Assembly (NCBI RefSeq): GCF_014898055.3
Contig: NW_023605305.1
Location: forward strand, 117,998,234-118,062,233
Direction of reading: 5' to 3'
Length of the DNA: 64,000 nt
From: Talpa occidentalis
Lineage: Eukaryota > Chordata > Mammalia > Eulipotyphla > Talpidae
Shown here piece by piece: positions 54,401 to 64,000 of this stretch. The position numbers and the translations under genes are program-made. Every line of letters starts with the position of its first letter. Within the stretch, counting starts at the first letter, position 1. Under the pieces are notes generated by a model. It was not told the DNA's origin, did no database searches, and saw nothing but the letters and a program-made list of their open reading frames with translations.

Positions 54401-57400
54401 TGGTCGGCGCTGCCCTGGAGAGACAGGTGTGACCAGAGCCAGGCGATGGGCCTCTCCTGACCTTGCAGAGGGCCCAGTCCTCTGTCCAGCCCTGGCCTGA
54501 GGCCGCCTCCCTGCCTTCCTCGCCTGTGTGAGGCCGCCTGACACCCAGCTCAGCCAGCCCAGCCCATTGCGGCGTGAACCCCGTCCTGACTTGGGTGGGT
54601 GTGACCCCCAGCTCACCAAGGCGCAGGGAGAGGCCAGCGGGGCTGCGCTTGGGGACAGCGTTCCTCCTGGAAACGGACGGGCACTCAGAGCAGTGGGGTC
54701 CACACTGCAGGTGGAGCAGAGGCGTCTAGCCTCAGTTTCCCTGGAAGAGAAATGGGCTGCAGGCAAGGGAGGCCTGCTCAGGGGTGCCCTCTCACAGCTG
54801 GTCCCCATTAAGGGCTGCAGCCCCTGGGCAAGTGGAGGAAACCTGACTCTCCCCGCCCCACATTCCAGCTCTGGGCAGCGGGCAGCGACTGTGGCTGAGG
54901 CCGGCCTCCCTCTACCTCCTTCCCGCCCCCGCTCCTGCTCAAGCAGCAAGGGGTGCTGGGCCCCAGGGAGCCAGGAGGCCACGCAGGGTGTCTGCCTCTC
55001 AGGCAGGGCGTGCAGGAAGAACCCCCACCCAGACTGGACCCTAACCCCCACTGCAGCCGAGGACCCCCAGCCCCTCGGCCTCCCCAGCACCCAGTGGGCA
55101 GAACCTCCCCCCGGGGGCAGGTGTGTACCTGGCTGTTGCCTGAAAGGCCCCATGTCACCCCTGCCCAACTTCTTTCCCCAGGGTCTGTCCCAGACGGCCG
55201 AGCCTGGGCGGGTCACTTGTTGGGGAGTTCTGAGCTAGGGTGACCAGGACCCAGGGCTCCATCGGCCTGTTCTCCAGACACCACTGTGGGCTCCCCCTCC
55301 TTCCCAGGGTCCTCCCTGTCCTGCACAGACAGGGCCGTGAGCACAGGAGCCTGTCAGGAGAGAGGGCATGCGTGCTGCCCAGACCCAGCAGGACCTGTCT
55401 CCACCGCTCCAGGGGCTGGGCCGGGGGTCAGCGGCCCTGAGCGCTGGCGGTTTCTCAGCGGCTTCTCTGCGTGTGGCCCATCTCCGCACTGACCATGGCC
55501 TCTCATGGCGCTCTCAGAGGGCCTGGCCAAACCCCGCACCCGCGGGGCCCAGCAGCCTTGTGGCAAGGGAGAGGGGCTGCCCTGCCCATCCTGCAGAGGG
55601 CAGAGATGGCAACACGGGGCCCACACCTCCCCACAGTGCCCTCTCTAACCCCCAGACCACAGGCCCCAGTGGGGGCGCACGTGGGTGGCTCTGCTCAGGA
55701 GTGTGTGGGGCCTGCCAGAGGCCCTGAGCCCAGGAGTGCAGCCTCAGCAGGTGCCGAGACAGGCACCCCAACGTCACCCTCTGCCCCAGGGCGTGCTTCC
55801 GTTGCAGTCTGCGTTGGGCGGGGAGTAGGCACGGCCTACTCCAGGCGGCTCATGGGGTTGAGGGCTGGGCCTCCCGGTGTCCGCGCGGGGTCCCGCTCCA
55901 GGGCACTCCCTGGGAGTTGGAGGGTGGTAACAAGCTGGCGGGCAGGACAAGTGCACCCGCGGGAGGGCCGGCCCGGGCAGAGCGCTCACCCTGGCACCTG
56001 TACTGCCTCCCCGGCCCTGGCCTCTGGCCGGGGTGAGGCTGACTCTGGGCCCTCGGTGGGCACCTGGGGAGGGCCTCTCCCACCTGTGACCGCGGTCCTG
56101 TCTCAGAGGCCCCCCCCTCACCTCCCTGTGGCCCAGGAGAACTGGGCCCCGGGTCACCGGCCGCCCTGCCCTGCGGCCCACGGGGGCGGTGTCTGGTAGT
56201 GGTTTTCTTGGATCTCTCTCTTACCCCGTCTGCTGCACCGTCTTGTGATGGGGGTGTGGGGACCACGGGCGTGGAGCTGACCATCGACGGTGCTGGACGA
56301 GGCCCCACGTCCACTCCCCGCCCTTTCCTCCTCCTCTCGCCTTCGCTCTGCGTTGAGCGGGAGACACGTCCCGCCCCCTCCTCCGCCCCGCAGCTGGCCC
56401 TCTGCAGCGGCCACACCGGGCTGGCCTCCCAGTTAAGTCCACTTTCAAGCGCCACCGTCCGCTGGCCCAGGCCGTCACCTGGGCCGAGCGCTCTTGCGGC
56501 AGTTGCTGGCAGGCGCGTACGCCAGACCCGCCTCCGGCCCCTCCGCTGCCGTCAGCCCCAGAGGTCAGAGGAGCCGGCGCTTTAACTTCGCTCCCCCAGG
56601 CCGCCTGCGCGCTCGCCTGTGCTTCGAGCAGCTCAGTGTGGACAGGAGGTGGCTCTGCGGCCGCTTGGATGTTTCTGAGCTGTGAAGGGCGTCCCTGGTG
56701 CTCGCGGGCCTGCCCGGCGCCCGGCCCTTGAGTGCGATTCTCTCCCTGCTCCTGGGGTACGGCGGGGCGTCCCTTTCTGGCTCCTTTTGGGGCGACAGGG
56801 GCCCTCCCCAGGTGGGCGCACGAGGGGAGCGTGTGGCTCCCGTGGACAGGCAGGTCGGGGCCCCAGGCATCACTGCTGCCACCCCTGCCCCACATTCCAC
56901 TGGGGGGGGGTGCTGCGCCCCGGCTGCCTCTCCAGCCTTCCCGCCCACCTCGGGCTCCAGCTCTCCAGAGGCGGCCTCGGGGACCCCCAGATGCCCCCAA
57001 GGAGACACTCCCTCCCAACCTCCCTCGCAGCCACCCCATCCAGTGCCCCCAGGCCCTCCAGGCAGAGCTTCTGCCCCTCCGCGGCAGCCCCACGACCCGG
57101 CCGTTCTCTGCTGATGGGCTCCTGGGGCTGACCCCCAGACCGTCCTGCCCGTGACCTGCGAGCAAGGGTGGAGGGGCTCTCAGAAGCCCCCTCCTGGGCA
57201 GGGGAGCTCATAGCTCGCAGGGTCCTCGGCCTCAGCCCAGAGCAACCGAGTCAGCTGCGGGCCTTGTGGAGGTCTGGAAGGTGGCAGCCGTGCGCGCGGC
57301 TCCAGGCCGGGGCCAGTGTCTGAGCCCCCGCAGGTGGGTCAGTGGGTGGGGCCCTAGGGTCACCCTGGCCGAGGCCCTGCCTATGGCCCCTCGCCTTGTG

Positions 57401-57798
57401 CGAGTCACTCCCAACAGGCCGGCCCGCCCATTCAGCTCCCTGCGAGGCCGGGCCTCCCCCCAGTGCAGCCGCCCCTAGGAGGCCTGTGCCAAAACCACAC
57501 CCCAAAGCCCCGCGCAGTGGGCTGCAGAGTGCTGTGGGGCCCCAGGGGTGTGCGGAAGTGGGTTTCTTCTCCCCTGAAGCTTCTGTGCACCAGTTTGGGC
57601 CTCCAGAGTGATGGTGTAGAGCCTCCTGGCCAGGACAGGGGCACCTGGAGGCACCAGGGCAGGGGGAGGCCACGTGCTGCGGCCTCGGGCCACCACTCGG
57701 GATGGGAGGGAAGCGCGGTGCCCCTGTACCCCAGGGCCCGTGCTGGGGAAGAAAGGCAGGAAGGACAAGCCGTGACACGGGACACACTTCCCAGGTGC
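51431..57798. other. PRSS38-SNAP47 spacer, second part
   Basis: GC-rich unique-looking sequence; a MIR-like scrap lies at 54727-54760 (CCTCAGTTTCCCTGGAAGAG). An AT-richer islet at 54184-54275 has no repeat signature I recognise. No exon is supportable. Confidence 0.45.
54727..54760 (-). repeat. MIR-like scrap (antisense)
   Basis: CCTCAGTTTCCCTGGAAGAG followed by AAATGGGC resembles the reverse of the MIR core (CTCAGTTTCC... AAATGGG). Short, but two motifs in order. Confidence 0.4.
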
Positions 57799-59410
57799 TT
57801 TTATCGGGAGCCACCCGCCCCGCCTCCCGCACCCGGCTCCAAGGCCAGCAGCCCATGGGGAGCCGGCTAGCCCCCTACAGTGGGCCTGGCAGTGTCCATG
57901 CCTCGCGAGTCCGAGCGGCAGGTCTGCGGGCCGCCGCCAGCTGGGACAGGTGTTGTCTGCAGCTCAGGGGTGGCAGGGTGTCTGGGCCCAAGCCAGAAGA
58001 GCCAAGTCCATGGGCCCTCGCCTGCTGGCCGCCGCCCCCGCCCGCCTGCCTCCCCGAGTGGCCCCTCGGAGCCCTCGCTGGCCCCTGCTGCGTTGTCTGC
58101 CGCTGTCCCCGCGTGCAGAGCTGCCATCGCACCTGACCGCGAGGGCTACCCTAGTCTCTCTCGGACTGAACAGGGCTCGCGCCCAGCGGCGCAGTCTCAG
58201 CAGCCTCCCCACCCCCCGCCCCCGACCTGGGGAAGTGAACCCCACCCCTGGGCTTCATGGCCTCTTGCCCCCAGCTGGACTGGCCACAGCGCTGCCCTGG
58301 GGCTTGGAGCAGGCGGAGGGTGGCCCGCCTGGTTCTGGCTGCTGGGTGGCAGAGCTGCCCTGGCCCGGCGGGAGCTCAGCGAGTGGACGTGTGTGGGGGT
58401 CTACGGGGAGGGTCTCCCTGCTGTCTGACTGGGGCTGGGTGCCCACCACCCCGGGTGCAGAGAAAAGGGCCTGTGGTGCAGCGAAGTGGACAGGACTGTA
58501 GCGGCCAGGGCTGGGGAGAAGGTCCGGTTGGGGACAGTTCCCACGGACTGTCCCCACGGACAGCAGGGCCCAGTTCTGCAGGGTAGGGGACACTTCTGGT
58601 TGGGGCACTGAGAACCCAGCAGGCCCCACAGGCAGATTCCAGAGTGTAATCACCCCACCCAGGGTGGGGAGCCTGAAGGAGGCCGATTCGGTGTCTTGTG
58701 GGATGGTCAGCGCCATGGCCTGGCCCGAGGGACTCAGGCTCACACCCGACCTCAGGGTGCAGCCTGGCAGTCAAGGCCAGGACTGAAGTCAGGCGGCCTC
58801 AGGTGCAGGCGCCCCAGCCCACAGGTGTGTGGCTGAGGAGGGTCCTGGGGTGATGCAGCCACGGCAGGACCCTCCTGGATGTGCTCTGGGCACCCCAGGA
58901 CTTGTCCTGGCCGCGTGCTGTCGGGACCAGCGAGGCCTCAGTGGGGCCGGCTCTCTGAGGACAGGCTTTGCGCCCCTCAGCTACACCCTCCTGGGGCCCG
59001 CGGGACCCAGGGCCAGGCAGAAAGCAGCCTCGCTGTCTTCTAAGCGACTCGAAGGGCACCCCCTGCTGGCCTTTGAGGACACGGGCCACGTGCAAGACCA
59101 GCTGGCTTTGAGCCGGGCAGAAAGCTGGGCTGGGAGCGCATCTCTGGTGTCACGGGGCGACTAGGGGTGTGCCAGACTCACCTGCAGCTGCAAGTTGACA
59201 AGAAACAGGCCTGTCCATGCGAGGAAAGGGGGACAGAGCGTGGGAGCAGGGGCCACCCTGCAGGCTCAGACCCCTGGGGGGGCGGACACCAGGCATGTGG
59301 GGCTGGGCTGCCGCCCCAGCCTCACCGCCCCTTGCCCGCAGGCCATTTCCCGGGGCCTTCGCCCGCCCATCTCCCCGGCCTGGGTGAAGGAGGCCTCCCC
59401 ACCCCTGCCT
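57799..59410 (-). other. SNAP47: SNAP47 3'UTR, approximate extent
   Basis: Downstream of the SNAP47 stop on the minus strand. No AATAAA is seen within 1.6 kb; the first plausible variant signal is GATAAA (minus strand of 57799-57804). The true 3' end is uncertain. Confidence 0.35.
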
Positions 59411-59557
59411 CTAGGTCAGTCTCTTCATGCGGCGGTTATGCTTGTCGATGGTCACGGTGGCACGGTCCACGGCCGTTGCGATGCCGTCCAGGGCCTCGTC
59501 CTGCCTCTCTAGCTCCGTCTCCGCGGCCAAGGCCAGGCCCCTCAGCTGCCTCAGGAT
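59411..59557 (-). CDS. SNAP47: SNAP47 terminal coding exon (partial gene; C-terminal SNARE motif)
   Basis: After an acceptor CACCTAG (minus strand, exon from 59557), 48 codons run to TAG at 59413-59411. The read begins ILRQLRGLALAAETELERQD and ends DKHNRRMKRLT, clearly the C terminus of SNAP47 (human ends in the same 11 residues, as I recall). It is the second half of the C-terminal t-SNARE coiled coil; the Gln in LERQD is the Q-SNARE zero-layer candidate. SNAP47 is a SNAP-25-related Q-SNARE involved in intracellular membrane fusion and regulated exocytosis, and it lacks the palmitoylated cysteine linker of SNAP-25. The exon starts exactly on a codon boundary. Upstream exons were not found to the right edge, so the preceding intron exceeds 4.4 kb. 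Gene order next to PRSS38 on the same strand agrees with human. Confidence 0.93.
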   Translation of the reverse strand: MLRQLRGLALAAETELERQDEALDGIATAVDRATVTIDKHNRRMKRLT

Positions 59558-62500
59558 CTAGGTGAGACACAGCCATCAAGAGACTTTTCCAAAGGGCGAA
59601 AACAGAACCTCTGAAGGACCCTGGCGAGCTCGCTAGAGGGTGGGGTGGGCTGGGGCAGGCGAGGGAGGTGCCTCCACCCGGGCTGGGGGTGCCCGTGGGG
59701 GTAGGCGCTGGGCTGCTGACCGCCTGAGGACTGGCCGCAGCCAGGTGCACCCGGCGCGGAGGGCGGCAGGCCCTGGCCTGAGCCTGGGTGACCCACAGCG
59801 CGGGAAAGTGGGCGCGGCACTTCGGCCGCCTGTGACTCGCACAGGGGTCGCTGCAGTTCCTCCGGGGATGCGCGGGAGTGCCGCTGTGCCAGCTTGCACT
59901 CAGGACGGAGGGGGACTGTAAGGGGATGAGTGAGGACCAGGTCTGCCAGCCCTGCGCACCACCCACCCACGTCGCTTCCAGGCTGTGTTGCAGGGAAGGG
60001 ACAGGCCACCCTCCAGAGACGCCTGGGTCCAGAAGGCTGCCTCCGAGCCCTGCCCTGCCTGCGTGCCCCGCAGCTCCTGTGAGCGGAGGAGGCCCCGCCC
60101 GCAGGGTGTCTCCACGCCCCTCAGGCCCAGGACCACGTCTGCCGGAGTAGGCACAGGCTGCTGGGGGAGGGCGGGTGGCGAGGCTCCGGGGAGGCCCAGA
60201 CGTGAACAGGCTGTGGAAACGGGAGGTGCAGGGGCGGGAGCCTGAGGTCATCTGCGCTCTCGCGCGCGGCTGCCTGGGTGGGGGCGGGCTGGACGGGCCT
60301 TGCCAGGCCGCCGGGAGCTGGTGGAAACCCCGTCGCTGAGTCACTTAAAAGCTGGATGGGGCTCCGGAAAGTACGCCGTGGGGTCAGCCGGCTCAGGAGG
60401 GGTACGGGTGACCTCACCTGGCCGAGGCCCCAAAGCGGTGACGCGCCTCCCGCACGTCAGCAGGGCTGCCGGCCACGCCCTCCTGACGGCCATCGACATA
60501 AGAGCCGGCCTGTGCTGGTGTGAGGGTCCCCCAGGACCGGGCGGGCTCGAGCTGCATCCTCACCCCACTGGCCGCGCAAGCTCACGGCTCTAGTCAGCGG
60601 CGGTGCTTGGGTGGCCGCGGTGCAGCCCCCAGCAGTCAGGGAGACAGAGGGTGCCCTGGGGAGCACATGTGGTTCTGCTGCCTGTTTACAGGGCCCCAGC
60701 AATGTGAGCTGCCCCCAATGCAGACCTCCCGGCATTGCGTCTGGTGTGACAAGCCCTGTCCCTGGCCCTGGGAGGCGGCGCAGGCCTCGAGGGGCAGACT
60801 GACGGGCCAGGCCGCCCAGGTTGGGCGCCGGCGCCAGGGGCCACGAGCCAGGTGATGTCTCCATGCTGGAAAGGTAGAAATGGCAAGTGTGGTGTCCGCA
60901 CACGCCCCAAGCCGCTGCGGCGCCTCCGGTCAGCCTTGAGGGGCCCGGGAGCGGAGCCACCTGTCCCTGAAGGCGCCTCTCGCGGGGACCACCTTGGACA
61001 CACGTGGTCAGTGGCCCGGGCTGCTTTCCACAACAGCCCCACGCTGCGGCCCATCTCCCCAGGGAGGGTTCCCAGGCCCAGCGGGAGGCCGTCTCCGAGG
61101 CCATGGGAACAGCGAGGACGCCAGCGAGGCTCGTGTGCAGTGGCATGGCCGGGAACCACCCCGGCTTAGAGGCCCGGGCGGCTGCAGCTCATGGGGCAGG
61201 CGCACCCGTGGGCAGCGCTGATGTCCCACGAGCCTGCGACGGAAAGAACAGGGAACGTGGAGTCTGGCCAGGCCCTGTGGCCGGGATCGCCAGCCGTCCA
61301 GTCACTGCGCCCCTGCGCCGCCTGCCCCAGGCGTCCGGCCGAGTCAGACCGCAGGCCCCCACCCCCACCCCCCCAGAGTGAGCCTGAAGCCAGCTGCGCA
61401 CCCCCTCCCAGGAAGCCCCGGGCTCAGAAGTGCGAGCTGCTGGGGAAGAGACGGGTGGAGCACACGCGCCCTGGGAAGAGCGACATGCGCGGCCAGCGTT
61501 CAGGCAGCAGCCCCGGTGGGGCACAGGTGCCGGCCAGGGCTGGCCGAAACCTCAGGCAGGACCAGGAGGCGTGGGCCGCGGTCATGGTCGGGGGTGTCCG
61601 GCCCCACTCAGGCTGCCGGCATGTGTGGACAGCGCAAGTGCGAGAAATCACTGGGCTCCGAGCCTGAGCCTCACGAGGACACCGGCTGCGCCTGCACAGG
61701 CCCGGACAGAGCACAGCCCGGTGGGCTGTCTGCCCGGCCTCGCCGTCCAGCTGATGCACCGAAAACCACGCGTTTTCTTGCAGTGAGAAATTAGCAACCA
61801 TTTAAGGGCAGAGCTGGCGTAAATCAAGCTGTCTGCAGCTGCGGGCGGCTCTGCAGCTCGGGCTGCTAACGTGCGCGGGGAAGGGAGAGGACGTCTGGCT
61901 TCCAGCAAGCTGAGGCCCCGGAGGCCGCAGAGAACATTCGGCCACGGTCTGCCCCCCACCCCCAACCATCCTGTGCTCCCGTCATCTCTCCACTGCACTC
62001 TGGGGCCCACGGACAGCAGCTGGAGAGGACAGTCTTCTCAGGAGGCCCTGCAGTGTCCTGGGGAAAATCCCCCTCGGGCCGTGGGCAGCGCCCCCAGGAG
62101 GAGGACATTTGGAGAGATAGGCCCTGCTGCAGGGCGCAGGCCGGGGCTGGGGGTGGTGGTGCTTGGTGGGGGAGGGAGCATGTGGGGTGCAGGCAGGCCT
62201 GGGCCTCACTGCCAGCGAGTCCCCCGCAGTCCTGCATACAGCGCCTTGGCCACAGCCAGAGGCCACAGGTACGATGGGGCCAGGCTCCCCACAACCGTGC
62301 ACAGTCCGGGTGGCAGAAGGCCGGAGGACGCACAGGGGCGGATGGACAGCGCCCATCTTGCAACTCATGCTGAGACATACACAGACTGACTTCCAGCCCG
62401 GACCACAGGCTGCCTGGGACGCTGGTGACAGCCAGGACGTGAGACAGGGACTAATGAGGACCGGAGGACAGTGGCGCCGACTGGCCGACAGCACAGTGGG

Positions 62501-63184
62501 ACGCCCGCCTGCGCCCTGGCTCTTCTGCAGAGGAGATGAGGCCGGGAGGAGCTGGCGGCTGCCCTGGACCTTGCCTGAGGCCGTCAGGGCCATGTGTCCG
62601 GCTGGAATACCGAGAGTGTGGCTGGCTGCGGGTCCCTCCCGCTTACTCGGCCTCCTCTGTCAGTTGAGCCTTGGGAGCCGACACGGGAGACGGTGTTGGG
62701 AGCCCTGGCTGGTGATTCAGAGGGACACCCCAACACACCGACCCTGCTCCTCGCTGACCCCTGGCCTGGCCTCAGAGCCCTGAGTGGAGATGGCGCCATA
62801 CCCGCTCTGGGCGCTGCTGGGATAAGGCCGTCGGGAAGGGGAGGGTGTGTGCAGGCCTCGCCACCAGTGCTGCCTGGACCGTGCCCGGGGACCTTCCTGG
62901 GAAGTGGCGCAGCATCGAGAGACCCAACACATGGCCAGACGGAGGACTGGGGCAGCCTGCCACTGACCTGCCACACTGCAGAGCCAGCCCCGCGGCCGGA
63001 CGCAAGCCCCGGCCCTGCCAGACCCGCTGGGGAACAGCTCCCCTCCAGCCCCTCTGCCAGGCCCACAGCGGGCAGCGCAGACGGGGCCAGCTGTGGCCTG
63101 GCCGGCCTGGCCGCCGCATGCGGCTGCCCCTGGCGAGGGTGCATCCTCCTGCGGCCCCGCCTGCAGCCGGGTCTCCAGGACGCG

Positions 63185-63375
63185 TCTCCACAGAGCGGCT
63201 GTAATAGCATTTGCAACAGAAACCACAAGCTGAGTGATGGGGATTTTCTTGCATTTTTGTTTTCCCCAGAAATTTAACTCATTCCTTCTTACGCTTGAGC
63301 TTCATCTGCACAGCTCAGAATTCTTGCCTAAATAGGAAACATGTGTTTTACCTCAAAAAGACAATCTCTTGTGAA
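63185..63375. other. AT-rich islet in the SNAP47 intron
   Basis: About 190 bases of low GC (for example GATTTTCTTGCATTTTTG) in a GC-rich setting. It may be an old transposon or a conserved element; I cannot tell which. Confidence 0.3.
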
Positions 63376-63782
63376 ACCCGCTCTCCCTGCGGGAAGGCCG
63401 ACTGCGGCCCCACCCAGTGCGGCCTTGCAGACCCAGGCGCCCCCCACCGCTGCGTGCAGGCGGCCGGCAGGGAAGGGCCCCACGCCCAGCCCCCCAGAAC
63501 CGGCGTGTCCCCAGGAGGCCGTGGCCCGCCCGCGGATGGGGGCGGGGCTCCTGGCGCCGCATCCTGGCCAGGGCGCGACTGCCCTCGGGGCCAGGCCTGG
63601 CTGGAGTGGGTGGGGGGCCTCCCCCGCCAGCCAGCCCTGCCCCGCCACCCAGCGCCGAGCCCACCCCGTGGCCGCAGGGAAACCGAGGCCGGAGACTCAG
63701 ACTGCAGGGCCCCAGCAGCTGGCACTTCGCAGCCATCTCCCCACCCAGTTACAGAGGAAGGGGATGGGCACGGGGCGGAGGG

Positions 63783-63799
63783 GTGTGTGTGTGTGTGTG
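63783..63799. repeat. Short (GT)8 tract
   Basis: Eight uninterrupted GT units plus one G in the SNAP47 intron. Confidence 0.9.
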
Positions 63800-64000
63800 G
63801 AGGGGTGGCCGTCGGGGTCCCTCCGGCCGGCAGTACCCGGAGCGCGCCTTCGCCACATGGGGCGCTGGGAGGGAGACATCCAGGCATTTGCTGCAAAAGT
63901 TATCTTTAAGGAAAACAAAAGCCGTCGCGTGGCTCAGAAGCGACGCGGGAGGCAAGAGGGCATGGCCATCAGGGCCGTGAGGCCCAGCTCGGCCACACGC

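Larger units (their letters stand above)
59558..64000 (-). other. SNAP47: SNAP47 last intron, partial
   Basis: The stretch upstream of the SNAP47 terminal exon, running off the right edge. I searched it for the expected preceding exon (ending ELTQ) and did not find it. It contains an AT-rich islet at 63185-63375 and a short GT tract at 63783-63799; the rest is featureless. Confidence 0.6.

Noticed and set aside
59436..60344. 302-codon minus-strand open frame over the SNAP47 exon
   Set aside because: It is in a different frame from the recognisable SNAP47 C terminus and crosses the splice acceptor; low-complexity read-through.
59558..64000. Preceding SNAP47 exon in this intron
   Set aside because: No minus-strand segment ending in the expected ELTQ followed by a donor was found; the exon probably lies beyond the right edge.

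Overview
The window is mammalian (eutherian) nuclear DNA, very GC-rich, with spliced vertebrate genes, CpG islands, degraded L1 copies and several copies of one tRNA-derived SINE family. Four genes are recognisable, and their order and orientation match the chromosome 1q42 block of human: WNT3A (minus strand, first coding exon only), WNT9A (plus strand, complete), PRSS38 (minus strand, complete) and SNAP47 (minus strand, last coding exon only). I cannot name the species. The SINE is a tRNA-related element whose tail resembles laurasiatherian SINEs, but I could not match it to a named family with confidence.

Layout. 1-2.9 kb: CpG island with WNT3A exon 1 (1388-1458, minus) and part of its intron 1. 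2.9-12 kb: spacer between the divergent WNT3A and WNT9A genes, holding an antisense L1 scrap, two SINEs, a second CpG-rich block (about 5.95-6.76 kb) and a (CA)n tract. 12.05-27.9 kb: WNT9A with a TATA-like box, four coding exons (12127-12220, 23238-23494, 24060-24322, 25633-26106), a long 3'UTR and an AATAAA signal at 27855. 27.9-43.1 kb: intergenic spacer between the convergent WNT9A and PRSS38, mostly featureless GC-rich DNA with one SINE, a CpG island with a G-rich minisatellite at about 35.4-36.3 kb, and a few AT-rich or motif-rich islets that could be regulatory. 43.1-48.6 kb: PRSS38, four coding exons, 326 codons plus stop, with an L1 fragment in its 3.5-kb intron. 48.6-57.8 kb: spacer with an antisense L1 interrupted by a SINE. 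57.8-64 kb: SNAP47 terminal exon (coding part 59411-59557) and its upstream intron, which leaves the window.

How the genes relate. WNT3A and WNT9A encode secreted, lipid-modified Wnt ligands and sit head to head, so they may share control elements in the roughly 10.7-kb spacer. PRSS38 is a secreted trypsin-fold serine protease, and SNAP47 is a SNARE involved in membrane fusion. They are neighbours by conserved synteny and do not form a functional pathway.

The points most worth checking are three. WNT9A exon 1 is one base short of the expected length, so the normal start is out of frame with exon 2, while an upstream ATG at 12102 becomes in frame. WNT9A intron 3 appears to begin with GC instead of GT. 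PRSS38 has an intact catalytic triad but unusual residues at normally invariant glycines and in the S1 pocket. I found no convincing undescribed biological system.
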